From the NCBI GenBank assembly GCA_000708835.1, contig DF236989.1, forward strand, positions 124,001-188,000: 64,000 nt of DNA, in the 5' to 3' direction. The notes beneath the pieces are model-generated. The model did no database searches. It was given only the letters and a program-made list of their open reading frames with translations, and had not been told where the DNA came from. The position numbers and the translations under genes are program-made. Origin of the DNA: Klebsormidium nitens (Eukaryota > Streptophyta > Klebsormidiophyceae > Klebsormidiales > Klebsormidiaceae). This document shows, in pieces, positions 47,101 through 58,346 of this stretch (its first letter is position 1; every line of letters begins with the position of its first letter).

Positions 47101-50100
47101 AAAGAGTGTGAACAAAAGTAGCAAGACGAGAAGCCAAACGGAGACCTCAAAACGGCATCTAAACCAGATCTTTCAGCAACACGAGGAGACAGCGACGTCC
47201 TGCAAGCCCCCGAAAACAACGCAGCCTCAACATCCTGTGTCTTCGCCCACCTGCCGCTGCCACTGCCGAGGCGCTTGCTGCGGCGACCGCCGCCGCTTTT
47301 GACGTGTCCTCCTTGCACTTCTCCACGAACGACGTGGCGGCCCCCGTGTTGCTTCCGAAATGCAGGTGCACGTAGCTCGCCAGCACGTTGCCGATCTGGA
47401 ACCCTTCCAGGATCGGCTCCACTCTGTAAACGAAAAGTGCTTAGGTAAGTTTTTGTCGTTCCTTCCCCAGATGGGTACGCCTTTGGCTTGCTGGTACCTT
47501 GTTAGGAGGCAGATCGAGGACGCTTGGTACGCGCAGGGAAAATGAGGGGTGATCTTTGCTAGCTGGTCAGAGTAGTAGCCGTTGGAATAGAGTGCTTTTC
47601 AGCACATGGGATTGAGTTGCGTCAAATTTTGTTGGGAGACTTTCAGCCGACGTATGCTGCGCAAACGTCCACGGACATAACGGGCAAAATGACACACTAA
47701 AAGTTGCTGAACACAACGAGCTGGCAATTTTCGAAGCCTCTCGAGTCCTGTCAGTGAAACAATGTCGCCACGTCACAATCGCCAGACGGATTACAGAACG
47801 CAGTTCACAATCAGTCCGTCCTTACTCCCGAACACCGATCTCAGGAGTAGATTGCTACAATGGACTGACGGTCAGGCAAGAGTCAGGAAGATTCCGGTAA
47901 AACTTACACGGGGGACTCCCATCACAAACATAACTCCGACCATGAAAAGTACAAAAGATAGACCCGCCCATAGCCCAAAAGCTACCCTCGAGGTTACCAC
48001 ATTGCATGATGCTAATCACTGTCTGGCAAGAACCACGAAAGAAGCGGGTGCACTTAACCTGGGGTACGGCCGTCACAACCGCAAGTCCGAATCTAAAGTG
48101 CACCATGAGAGTGAGCCGACTACGGTTCCCAAAAGCCGACCTTCAGAGCACCTCATAACACCGGAATGATGCAGCCAGGCAACAAATACGAGAGAAACCG
48201 GCAGAACTTACCCGGGGTACTGCAAGCTAACAGTGTAAGCCTGCTCGACGGGCAGAGGCAGCCCCCCCGGGACTGTCATTTTCCCGGGGCTCTCGTCCTC
48301 AATGACCTCGCTAAAGTGGTACACCTGTCCCCGCAGCTCCTTCAAGTGCGCGGGGAAGAGAACGCAGTTGTCCCGCGGCGCCACCTGGCAGCGGAGGATT
48401 GGCTGGGTCAGGATTGCTTTACGACTGGGAGCTTCGACGAAAGGTGCTTATATTATAGAATAGAACAGGGCTACATCGCGCCTTTTCTACCTTCCCTTTC
48501 TGGCTACACATGGGATTCTTTGCAAAACTGATCAAACCTCCCCTTTTCTGCGAAAGAACCTTGGTGATAGCGTTGATTTGGCTTAGCAGGATACAATCGA
48601 CCGTCAATCCTGGCTCCAAGCGGAAACCGCTGGCGTATCCTCAGTCTTCCCTTCAAGCGCTTTGTAACAAATTGCTGGGGTACATCTCAAGCAGCCGATA
48701 GGCAAACCAAACGATGACCGCAGATGCTTTTCTTAGGTTTGGCTAACATTGAGTCTTACAAACCCACCTTGACATAGCCCATCATCATTTTCTGCACCAT
48801 GCGCGTCCAGAACGGGAACACCCCGCACATGGGGTACCGTTCGCCCGCCGTTTCTAGCCCCTGGGAGAGATACATTAGCCCCCCGCACTCTCCGTATATC
48901 ACCCCCCCAGCAGCAGCAAACGCTCGGATCGCGTACAGCATCCGCGTGTTTCCAGCTAGCTGGGGAGCATGCAACTCGGGATAGCCCCCCCCAAAGTAGA
49001 GACCGTCGATGCGTGTCGGAAGGGCGTCGGTCAGGGGGGAAAAGTACACGAGCTGGGCCCCCGCCGCTGCAACAGAGATAAGAATGATGGGTATAAGCAA
49101 TGCGCTGACGACACACACCATGTGGCTGACATCACGGGCATGGGCGTCAAGAATCTAACATCGTATGTTTCTATAGCAGGGAATGTTGATTCCCGCACGA
49201 GCTTTTTCATGTCCTTGGCAAAGAAACACTAAGGTTCTAAGTCACAAAACACTGCTTCGTACCGCTTCGATCAACCAGGAACCAAAGGTCTGCCACTGTG
49301 AGATGCACTTGCACAAGACACGTTTCTGGTCTGTTCGAGCGATTCACCCAAAACATACACCACGCCTCTCTCTACACTCTATAGTCAACTCTGTAGTCAA
49401 CCAAACCCCAACTATAACCCACAGTGACACCATCTTGATCTCTCACCTTGCAAGAGAGCCAGGTTCTCGTGGTAGTAGAAGCAAAACGCGTCGTCCCGTG
49501 CGACGCCAATCCGGACCATTTTTGACGGCGACGGCAGGAGGGGCGGCAGCCCATTTGCAGGAGCGAACGTTGGGCTCTCAGGGTCGCCGTTGCTGACATC
49601 AGCGCTAACGTCAGTGCTCGTGGGCGAGCGCGCCTCGACGGTGCCCGCCAGCTGGAGGATCGCGTCGAGGTCGACGTGCTTTTCTAGCAGGTCGGCGAGC
49701 TTTTCTATGTGGTCGATGGGGACCCCCTCCTCGCCTGGTTAGGAATATGGTCAAGAACATGGTTATAGACTGGGTCAGAGATATAACCCCAAGTCCAGAC
49801 TTACCACGATGCAACTCCATTTGGCCGCTTGGGACCCCTTCGTCGCCTGGTCAGGAATGAGATCAAGAAACGGCTTGAATAAACGAGATGCAGGTCAAGT
49901 GGTCAAGAGCGTGGTTAAGAAGTGGGTCAGGGGGGAGTACTCCGAGTTGGGTTTCACCGGCAGGAAGGTTTGACATGGCTAGGTGGGCAAGTGTTTTCAC
50001 AGCAAACGGATAAGATGCAATCAGAGTAATAGACTGATGTTCATCGACCGGCAGCAGATATATTGACCTGGCCAAGATAGACTAGGTTGTCAACAGGGAC

Positions 50101-53035
50101 AAACATACCTACGATATTCTGCACTATGACCTTCAGAAGACGCCCTGGCCATTGTCTGATCATCAAACCTGACTCGAAAGGCGGCTCACATTGGAGGCGC
50201 ACATAAAGCAGAGGTATGGTAAACCAGAAAATCCAGCACAAGGAAGGACCCGCTCGATAATCACCTGAGTGGTCGTTTACAGCGCCCCTTCCAAGTTGAA
50301 CGACCATGACAAAGACACATTTATATGGTATATGCCATTTTTGTTTCAAGTATTTCTTGGAGGATGCTTCAAAATCCCCCACTCTTTCTACAATCATAAC
50401 TGAAGATCCTTGACACTGCGCAGAACCTCTCATTTATTAACCTTCAAGGCGCCTAAGCACTCTCGTAGCACCCAGACCTCCAAAACCCCCTCTATAACCT
50501 TCCTCCATCTCTGAGACTTCCCCAAACCCCGCAAGGTTTCCAGTTAAATACCTCACTCCTCCTCCTGATCAAACCCTCAGAAAATCACCAGACGAGTCCA
50601 AATATCTTACCCGGCATGTGCAGCCCAAGGTGCCTTTCAGGGAGCACAAGCTCCGGAACCTTCGGGACGCCACCCAGCACTGTTGCGGTGACGTCAGCGG
50701 CCTCAACCGCATCCTTCAGCCACGTCGTGTGTGCATCGCTTCCCACCTGAAAAGGCGAGGCCGCAGCTTAGAATTGCCACCCTGATTGGCCCCCACTGAA
50801 ACAGACAGCTGGCAAACGCTTTGGTCGAGTGCCCCAGCACTGTCGAGTGCCCCGGCACCTCCTTTTGAGTTTTATTCCCCCAACAACTGACGGCTACTTA
50901 TCAGTGCAGCTCCTGGTTCTACTGATATATTGGCTCCAGCAAGGACGAGCTTCTCGACCAACGCTGCATTTACTGTCGTTTCTTCAAGCGCCCATCGTAC
51001 GCTGCTTTCTGCTCCCTTCTGAATTCGGAACCCAAAACCCTAATGGGGTGGACGACGCACTCAATCGCCGCCCTCCGGAATGCATGAGGCCCTGAATTCC
51101 TCTTTTCAGGGTAACTTGCATTGCGTTGCCCTGCTGCCAATCGCAACGTTCTGGAACGTACTGCCCAATCTCCAATCTAAAGATTCCCCAGCTCTCTCTT
51201 TGGCCCATATACTAGTCTAGCTTCCACTGGTTGTGCATTCAGTCCGCTCTGCTTGTTCAAAGTCCATTCAAACTCTGTCAGACACATTCTAAGAGTAATA
51301 TCAAACATTTTGTACCAGGCAACGAGCGCCCTTCTGCAACCGCAGCTCCTAAGAGTAATATCAAACATTTTGTACCAGGCAACGAGCGCCCTTCTGCAAC
51401 CGCAACTCATTCTGTCAAAGACAACATTTACAATATCGAATGCTTCCAATCTGACTTGAAAGCCTCCGCCAAATCGCCACCCAAGCTCAGGACTCGTGTG
51501 CCCGCAGCCCCAGATGCAGACAAGCTGCCCCTCACCTTGTTGAAAACCACGCCGGCGAAATCGAGTGCAGGGTCAAACGTCATGTAGCCGTGAATGATTG
51601 CCGCGGCGCTCCGCGCAAGCGCCCAGCAGTCCAGAACCAGCACGACCGGCGCGCCAATGATTTTTGCCATCTCAGCGGTACTCCCCGACTCCGTCTTCCC
51701 GTCCCGCCCGTCAAACAAACCCATGACGCCCTCCACAATGGCTATGTCTGTGTCCGGAACACACCGAGAAAAGCACGCAAGATTCGTTTCCCGGTCAAGC
51801 ATCCAGCCGTCGAGGTTCAATGAGTCGCGACCCGTTGCAGCCCTGTGGTGCATCGGGTCTAGGAAATCTGCGAAGCAACAGGTGGCAGAGGGGTTCAGTG
51901 CGGGCGACGACAGGTGTCAAATGACATGGTGTCAATGCAAGGGGCAACCGGTGTCAATGTGATTGCAACAGCTGTCAATGCAACCTGCGCATAAGATGCG
52001 GGCAGAAAGCTTGATGCTAGTGGTGACAGCTGTCAAACTCATGCCAGCTGTCCTCGAGGTGAGATATCAGGGCGACAGGTGTCAAGCATCTAAATGAGGA
52101 CGTGCTTGCAGCTATCGGCCGGCCAGTTCAAAGAAAAGCTGTTCCACAGAAGCATGAAAGAGGAGAACTAAAAGTCAGGTGGACGAGGGGCTTCACGACA
52201 AAATCCCTCAATTGGTGCAAAATTTAGACAAAAGCAGAGTTCCCTGAGCTTGAGCTCGCCACCGTGTGAAACCCTTTCTTCCCTCTTTGGGCAGATTGTT
52301 ATGTAAGATCTACAGCTAGCATTGACGATAACAAAGCTGCTCAACCATCACTTCAGGTCTGTCTCAAAGACAAGGGCCCGTGTTCAACGTGGTAAACTCA
52401 TGCAGAAAAGTAGACAGATGCAAAAGTGGTGGTCTTATTGAGCTGCACTGGGCACTTGGTGCATTCTTCTTGCAAGAATTAGACTTCCTTCCTCCAATGC
52501 AATCCAGATTTCCAGATCTACACTGCGAGCAGACCACAGCCAGCCTGTCATGCAAAATGACAATCTTCTGCTATGTCAGTTGTTTCCCAGCTGTAGCAAT
52601 AGCTATGCCAGTACACCCAGCTCCATCCTCAAACCAGACAGAGAGCTAGAGCCTCCCTTTCCCCAATTGCCTCGTTCGACTCCCTAGATACGCTCTCGAC
52701 CATTACCAACTTCAACCGTGCCGTAGCTTGCAAGTCTTCTTACCAGGCCCCACTTTGAACGGCTGCACACGCAGGCCCCTCCTCCGATAGGCGGCCATCA
52801 GCCCGACGGCAATTGACGTCTTCCCTACCCCACTCTGAGTCCCCCCAACAACGATTACTTTCATTGCGCCACGCCCCGGGCTCGCTGCCATGGAGATGAG
52901 TCGCTTATCCCCGGAATCCATCGAGTCCCTCGTCCCCAACTTTAACGACGGGTCCAGCCCCGGCATCTCTTCCGAGGCGCAAACTAGAGCCGCGGTGCAG
53001 GCCCTGCTGCTGGCTTCGAGGGCAATCGGAGCCAT
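41169..53035 (-). CDS. cobB-btuF: cobyrinate a,c-diamide synthase (CobB/CbiA) fused to BtuF-like corrinoid-binding domain
   Basis: CobB amidates side chains a and c of (hydrogeno)cobyrinate with Gln and ATP. BtuF-type domains bind cobalamin. Exons in reading order: 52744-53035, 51536-51867, 50611-50746, 49447-49734, 48768-49066, 48212-48384, 47251-47423, 46084-46866, 45361-45494, 44104-44301, 42892-43125, 41724-41938, 41169-41322; 1136 aa, every phase agrees. CobB part (about 58-545): P-loop [32 protein letters not shown], and a glutaminase domain with nucleophile Cys near 410 ([10 protein letters not shown]) and His near 472 (VYHFSE), ending [14 protein letters not shown]. An Ala-rich then Ser/Gly/Arg-rich linker follows (about 550-800). 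BtuF-like part (about 806-1136): [63 protein letters not shown]. The first 57 residues may be a targeting sequence. A siderophore-type ligand for the second domain is possible. Confidence 0.92.
41897..42500 (-). repeat. acceptor-side copies of the [11 protein letters not shown] exon
   Basis: The exon start and acceptor (41897-41944) recur at 42039-42086, 42157-42206 and 42456-42500, with a worn copy near 42305-42350. Each has c(c)gctc..., gcagccgctc and a ctcctggga- or ctggggggcc-type acceptor region, followed by acgtcagc motifs. Confidence 0.85.
42737..42955 (-). repeat. donor-side copy of the [15 protein letters not shown] exon
   Basis: The functional exon end is at 42892-42950. A copy at 42740-42806 encodes [18 protein letters not shown] in frame and keeps the donor gtgagcattg. 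Confidence 0.88.
43044..43475 (-). repeat. acceptor-side copies of the [13 protein letters not shown] exon
   Basis: The start of the exon at 43125 (43044-43140) recurs at 43205-43306 and 43368-43475. The copies carry frame-breaking changes but keep the ctggacgggaggtacc-like polypyrimidine/acceptor side. Confidence 0.85.
43557..44185 (-). repeat. four donor-side copies of the VVVLDPRT exon
   Basis: The exon end with donor (44100-44185) recurs at 43903-43985, 43719-43790 and 43557-43635. All share gtcgagcagccccgcc and ccgtcctt/cgg-type donor ends. Confidence 0.88.
44270..44662 (-). repeat. four acceptor-side copies of the LRTLKERKE exon
   Basis: ctccttgcgctccttga with a following ...gcgcaactgcac acceptor occurs at 44276, 44398 and 44512, with a worn copy near 44630. 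The same exon therefore has copies on both its sides. Confidence 0.85.
45445..45815 (-). repeat. acceptor-side copies of the [15 protein letters not shown] exon
   Basis: The functional start (45445-45505) recurs at 45605-45668 (gtcgcacaggtccgagatg, catcgcctactcctgcaag) and, worn, at 45770-45815. Confidence 0.85.
47895..48225 (-). repeat. possible donor-side copies near the 48212 exon end
   Basis: aacttacccggggtac at the donor (48206-48221) has relatives at 48053 (acttaacctggggtacgg) and 47902 (aacttacacgggggac). The copies are short, so confidence is lower. Confidence 0.5.
49715..49900 (-). repeat. acceptor-side copy of the [13 protein letters not shown] exon
   Basis: gggaccccctcctcgcctgg plus ttaggaatatggtcaagaa (49720-49760) recurs at 49834-49872 as gggaccccttcgtcgcctgg plus tcaggaatgagatcaagaa. 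Confidence 0.75.
51289..51408 (-). repeat. 60-base near-perfect tandem duplication in a CobB-BtuF intron
   Basis: Units 51289-51348 and 51349-51408 are almost identical (starting ctaagagtaatatcaaac). The lack of decay marks it as recent. It lies in the 50747-51535 intron. Confidence 0.95.
51908..52085. repeat. repeated gaca(g/c)(c/g)tgtcaa palindromic motif in intron 1 of CobB-BtuF
   Basis: gacaggtgtcaa or gacagctgtcaa-type sites occur near 51908, 51928, 51947, 51967, 52023 and 52070, some extended by tgcaa. gacagctgtc is a perfect palindrome with an E-box core. They lie in the first intron, about 1 kb downstream of the start codon. Confidence 0.6.
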
Positions 53036-54392
53036 AGCAGATGCAATTGCCGCATGGTCACAACCTGCACGCTGCAGGAACCTCTCCGTTCACCGTCGCC
53101 CACGAAACTAGTGGCACAGCCTGAGGATGCATGCTCCTACCTCCCTTGGCGCCATTTTCTGCCTACCGGTACTGACATTCTGCTTCTTCTTGAGAATATA
53201 ACAGTGAATTCACTATAATATCTTCCATAGACACATGTCCGACTCCCCGGGCCGGCATCTAGACTCTAGAACCAGGGCAGGTGTAGATTTGTGCCGCAAA
53301 TCTGACCGGTGGAATGTAATCGGACTGTCCGCCGCTCGTTCACAAAGTCAGGAGGTTCGGCCATCTTTTGTCCGAAATCATGATGATCATAGATTTCATT
53401 GTTCAACCTTCTTCTTCCATGATCAAGAATCTGCGAGATCTTCGACCATCGGATGTGTGGTGGCAGCGTCCAGGCTGGCATGCAAATCAAGCTGTCCACC
53501 AATGAGCGTGCAGCACGAGTTGTGGCTCAGCGGTCCTCGTTGCACGAGAAGTCCTCCGTTTGTGTCAGACGGGGCTGATCTGGTGCGGGCAAAACCGATT
53601 CTGTAGGTTCGATAGCCGTGGATGCAGATTTGCATAGATCGAAGCCGTACGACTCGATCACATGGTTACAGCCTGGGCCTGGGCCCTGGGCCTGGGCACC
53701 GGGCCCGGGTTTGCACATTGTGCCATTTGTGGATTGGATCTCGGGTCCCGGCCCCTGGGATGAAATTGGGCCGGGCACGTACCTCAATCGACCGTTGCTT
53801 ACATCAAACCTACCGGTAACATTTCCTGTTCAAATTTGAAAATTGCAAGTACTCAGTGTTGGATAGGTATGTACAGCATATACGTCTGCGGGTAGCTTGC
53901 GGCATTGCGCCGGGCGCGTCATTCTAGGTACGTGTTGGTCTCAGGGAGGATCCTATATAGCTATAATAGACTAATAATGCCCGGGTACCTAACCTCAAAT
54001 CACATGCGCCCCAAGGTCACATATGGTCACCAGTATCGTGTTAATTGCACCGGCTTGAGGAGGATCGGGCCTGATTGATCAAGAGATTCACACGATATCC
54101 CGACCGGGCCCACAGCTAAATCATTCCTTTGCTGATTCAATTGCACAATCCACATATACTGAAGATCTGAGCATTCTGATTCGATCTATGGAGTTCAAAG
54201 TACGGTAGCTATGATCAAACGGCTACCACTGGATTCGGAATGTCACAGCCCACTGCTGCTATAATTTGAATGCATGCAATAATCATTTGGAAATTAAGCT
54301 GGCCAAGCTCCGACGCATGCAACTATTTATGAAATTGCTGCATGCGAGAATGCGATGTTGCAAGAGACGAGCAGATTTTGGTGGTCGCCGTA
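53036..54392. other. intergenic region upstream of CobB-BtuF
   Basis: Contains the presumed CobB-BtuF promoter and RPA43 3' UTR. A Gly/Pro-like low-complexity run of cctgggc repeats lies at 53671-53709. No gene was recognised and no TATA box is clear. Confidence 0.45.
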
Positions 54393-57300
54393 TCAAAGTT
54401 TGCTTTTGTCCTTTCCCTTTCGTTTATGCTCTTCAACAAAATTCCGAAACTCTTGTGACACTTCTTTGCCAGAAGTACCCTCCTGCGATTCCCCCTCTTT
54501 CGCTTTTCTCCTCTTCTTCTTCTTCGTTCCATTCCCCGCAGGCTCGTCCGCTTGACCTTCCTGAGGTTCTCTTACGGCAATAGGATCCTTTTCCTTCGGT
54601 AGGCCGTTCGTTACTGGTGTCTGCTCCGCCTTTTTCCTCTTCCGTTTGGATGCACTTTGGGTAGCATCTGCGGCCCCGTCAACGGCCTCCCTGCTTAAAC
54701 AAGCACCAAATATCTCATAGTGAAAATTGGGGGGAGAAGTCGATACTACTGTAGGAGCTTGCGCAGATCCGAAGGACTCGAAACCATATAAGCACACTGC
54801 CGATCACTGTGTAGATCGCATGTGCTTTCATGAATTAGCAGGCGCCGGGAGCCACGCAAACCTCAAAGGGCTTCTCGTGTCTATTCCGGCTGTGGGGGCG
54901 AAACAATCGGCCTTGCTCATGGAGTGTGAAACTGCTTACCTAGCTTCGGACAACGTGCGGGGACCGGTGCCGGGCAGCAGCAAAGAACCGGAGAGACTCA
55001 GGAAGTTGCCCTCGTCATGCACCCTGGCAAAGGTAAGATGAAATGTCTTTCAGGAAGTCCTCCATAAATCCGACAATGGGTAGTACGCTCTTTATCCGGT
55101 CGCCCAGGGCCTAGCGATGAGCGGATGCAGATACGCGAAACCAAAACGGTTGGGGCAGCGGTACCAGAGCAGGTTCGTTGGTCGCCTTCAAGCGGGTCGG
55201 GATACTCTCTGGAAAAAGATCATTGATGCGATAATGGTTTTTCAGATTGGATGTCGACTCGAAGCAGCGCTTGCTGTGCGCTTGGTCACAGAAGCACACG
55301 TCTATAGTACATGGCCATTGTAAACTGCATTCTGGTGCGCACAGAAAGTACAATCACTTTCTGCAGCAGCACACAGCAAGCTAAATACCGCTAGTCTTCG
55401 ACCGCAGAGCTCTTTAAGAAACGTTGAATCCTGCGATTGGGCTCCACGTCAGACGAGCGTTATTTCGGAACCCAAGCATTCAGAGAGTGGTATCCTAGAT
55501 CATGCAGCCCTCTCCATGGTTACCGAAGACCTTTGCGCGCAAAAATCTTCTCGGCGACTGCTGCATCGCTGGCAATCAGATCCCAACCGTGAAGTGCGTT
55601 CAAAGAAACAAAGGTGAGGACTCAAAGTCCAGCCATTCGGAAAGTCCGCCTGACCGTGCAGATACGCACCTGTCAACCGCAAAGTCAACCTCCGTCCCGA
55701 CCGCTATGCGTGAGCTGCCGTCGACCCATGCTGAGGCCTGCAGACGATCGAACGGTTAGTGTAAGTGAATCGGCTCTCTTAACCACTCTCAACTGTCTTT
55801 ACAGAAGGGAGCCAGGATAAACCGCCGCAATACACAAGAGAACCTGAAAGTCGAAGACGGTTTGGCCCAAATAACAATAAGTTTCAACGAGAGTGTTTGC
55901 GGAAGTAACGTCCTTAGACTTTGAAGACACAAATAGCCCTCAACAAGAGTGGTTGCGGCAGTATCGTCCTTCGGCCTTGAAGGAGCAAGACAGCCTTCGG
56001 AGGATGTTCGTCTGCGTTCCCCCGGACCGAAAAGGATGCTTCTGATTCGACGAAGCGATGAATGCAGCGGCCTCACAGCGGGTTTTCCCTATTCATGATT
56101 GGTTCAGACAGAAAGGCGTCTGTGAATCACGGAACCAACTGGTGTGCTCAGAAAATGAGTCAGAGGGTCTTCTCCAATAAACGGGTGAGTAAAAGACGTC
56201 CTTTTTCACTACTACGTCCGAGAAAGCCAAAGCTCGGCCGACTCACGTCTGGATCATACTGAAAGGCGTCCCCGATCTCGTCTGCACGGATGGAAGCATT
56301 GAAAGCGCCGAGCGCCAATAGACCAATGTGCGCAGGGCCGACTTTGTTGACGGAGCCAGCTGCCACAGAAAGGAGAGGCGTGAGCGACCCTGCCCAAGCG
56401 AAAAGGGACGGTGACGAACGAGCTAGAGAAACAAAAGGTAAGTGGGATCTGTGTGGAAGCAACCACAAAGATTTCAAAAGGACTCCGCCCCTCGCTTTGC
56501 AGGTGGTCCTACATCCTTTTCAGACTTTGCTAAGTCTGCTCGTCCGTTTTGAACCAGTCTTTGGCTCCACTTATGAAACAAACGAGATTTACAGGGATGA
56601 CGAAGACAAGGAAACCGAAAATGCTTTTGCGTCTCAAAAATCTGACGTTTCGGAGCCTTTTGCGGTTTTGCTGATGAGCAGAAAGGGGTCCTGGGCATCG
56701 ATATGTCAACACTGCTCGGCGCGGTTTGACTCTGCTTATGAAAAACTGACAGAACAAACAAAACAAAGACGCCCTGATCGAAAAGCGGATCTTGGTACCC
56801 TTATTGAAACCATTAGTCAGGGTCTAATCTATCCCCCGTCGGTAGGTCATCACGCCATCAGAAACTAATAAAAAGTTTTTCTCTCAACACCGGGCGCTCA
56901 CCTAGGACGTTCTGCGCAGCCGGCGCGAACACGAGCAGCCTGGCGGTCAGGTCGAGGTGGATGTACGGAGAAAGTGTTGTAAGGATGCGGCCTTTTCTTC
57001 CCAAGAGAACCACGTCCGAATATGCGAGAACGACTCCCCCAAATTCCTCATTATACCTGCCAACAAGAAGCAACCCTGTGATCGTCGCTTCTCCTTTGTT
57101 GAGAGAAATGGATTAGTCAGGCCTTGGGACGTTTAATGGGCGTGCCTACTTAGTAGGGCAACTAGCAAAATTGGCCGAAGCAGGAATTGTCTGTCGTCCG
57201 TACATCAGAGCAAAATGGTCCAGACCCTGAGCGTCAAGCAGAGGAGGCTATCCCCGGATCCAGACAAAGTTTGGACTGCCTTGAAAAGACCAAGTGGGGG

Positions 57301-58346
57301 CTGATGTGGTGACATAGGTAGGCTTGAGGGCCGCAGCGATCCAGAAATAAGTTGATTCGCTAGTGAAGGCAGGCCCTTTACGTTACGGCCGATGCATTAT
57401 GTGGCGCCAGAAAGGAATGGCATCATGTTATGGATTGGCCTACTTGGATGGAGTCAAGGGGCATACACACTTCGATTAGTAGGATAAAGAAATGCACCAG
57501 CCTGGACCTTCTGCCTAGAATGACCATTCTTTTAAAATGAAATAAGTAGGCCATGTCTCTTTGCAACAAGAGGAGCACCGACTGCAAGCGTGAAAGATTG
57601 CAGTCAATTGCAAAGTATGCTAGGGGCGCATGATGTGATGAGCAGGGTTACCAACCCAAATCAGGGTTTGATAAATGACCCTCACATTAGGGTTTACAAT
57701 GACCTGTATCGACTCTGAGGTCTGAGTGTAAGTGGTACTCTGCGCAACTGTCAAAGCAAGCGGCACTACCTTTGCTATCTCCAAAACAATCCTCCAAACA
57801 TCAAAGATGGTGCGCATTTCATAAAAAGACTGTATGATTGACTGCAAGCGTTCCTCGACCACCCTTCCATCGCCATACAAGATGGCAGGTTTCCAACTGG
57901 TGTCGAATACCTCCATAGAGCAATATTGCAAAAGAAGTTAGAACTTTAAGCACTGCTGGAAGCTCGGGTTTAGAGCACTTTCCTGCGGAATGGAAGGCCT
58001 GCAGGTTGTGGCAAACTTTCTGGCGCCACATTCTGAATTTCTCGCACCATTACCAGGACGCAGTGCTGAGCAGCATACTGCCTGCAGTCAGCATTGCGAC
58101 TTACCGCATCAGCAGGGTGTTCAAGTGCTCGCGCACCGCCACCTTGACGTCCTCCGCTTGCGAGGGGTGCATCTCGATGCGCAGCTTTGCCTGAACCTGC
58201 CGCAAATACGGCACTGCCAGAGAAGGCATCCTTGCTTGCCACCAAGATGCTTGAGGCTTATGATATCCTGCACACTTGACTTCAATCGTATCACTTCTTT
58301 TCTACTGAATCACCTGGGGCACAAAGTTCCCATGTTTGTAAAACAT
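54393..58346 (-). CDS. RPA43: DNA-directed RNA polymerase I subunit RPA43
   Basis: RPA43 is the Rpb7-like stalk subunit of Pol I and contacts the initiation factor for rRNA transcription. Exons in reading order: 58314-58346 (tentative), 58105-58196, 56902-57056, 56247-56359, 55670-55737, 54940-55023, 54393-54690; about 280 aa with agreeing phases. Visible: AKLRIEMHPSQAEDVK, LNTLLMR-YNEEFGGVVLAYSD (Rpb7 N-terminal-like tip), then the hallmark VNKVGPAHIGLLALGAFNAS, then an OB-like strand segment VGTEVDFAVDRVHDEGNFL and SLSGSL. The C-terminal 90 residues are Lys/Glu-rich (KRKRKK, KKKKRRK), as usual for nucleolar RPA43. The first exon (MFYKHGNFVPQ) fits in phase but has no independent support. 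Same strand as CobB-BtuF, with about 1.4 kb between. Confidence 0.88.
55887..55983 (-). repeat. tandem repeat in an RPA43 intron
   Basis: A 42-base unit at 55887-55928 is repeated at 55942-55983 (caac(g/a)agagtg(t/g)ttgcgg, ...ttgaag) with several mismatches. It does not match an exon edge. Confidence 0.75.

Noticed and set aside
41169-47250. BtuF-like part as a separate downstream gene
   Set aside because: The CobB exon ends in phase 1 in the Ala-rich run and the next exon resumes it in phase (Gly-Ala-Glu-Ala); no start Met, promoter or stop was seen between.
53671-53709. cctgggc repeat as a CRISPR-like or regulatory array
   Set aside because: Short low-complexity run without spacers; a eukaryotic window.
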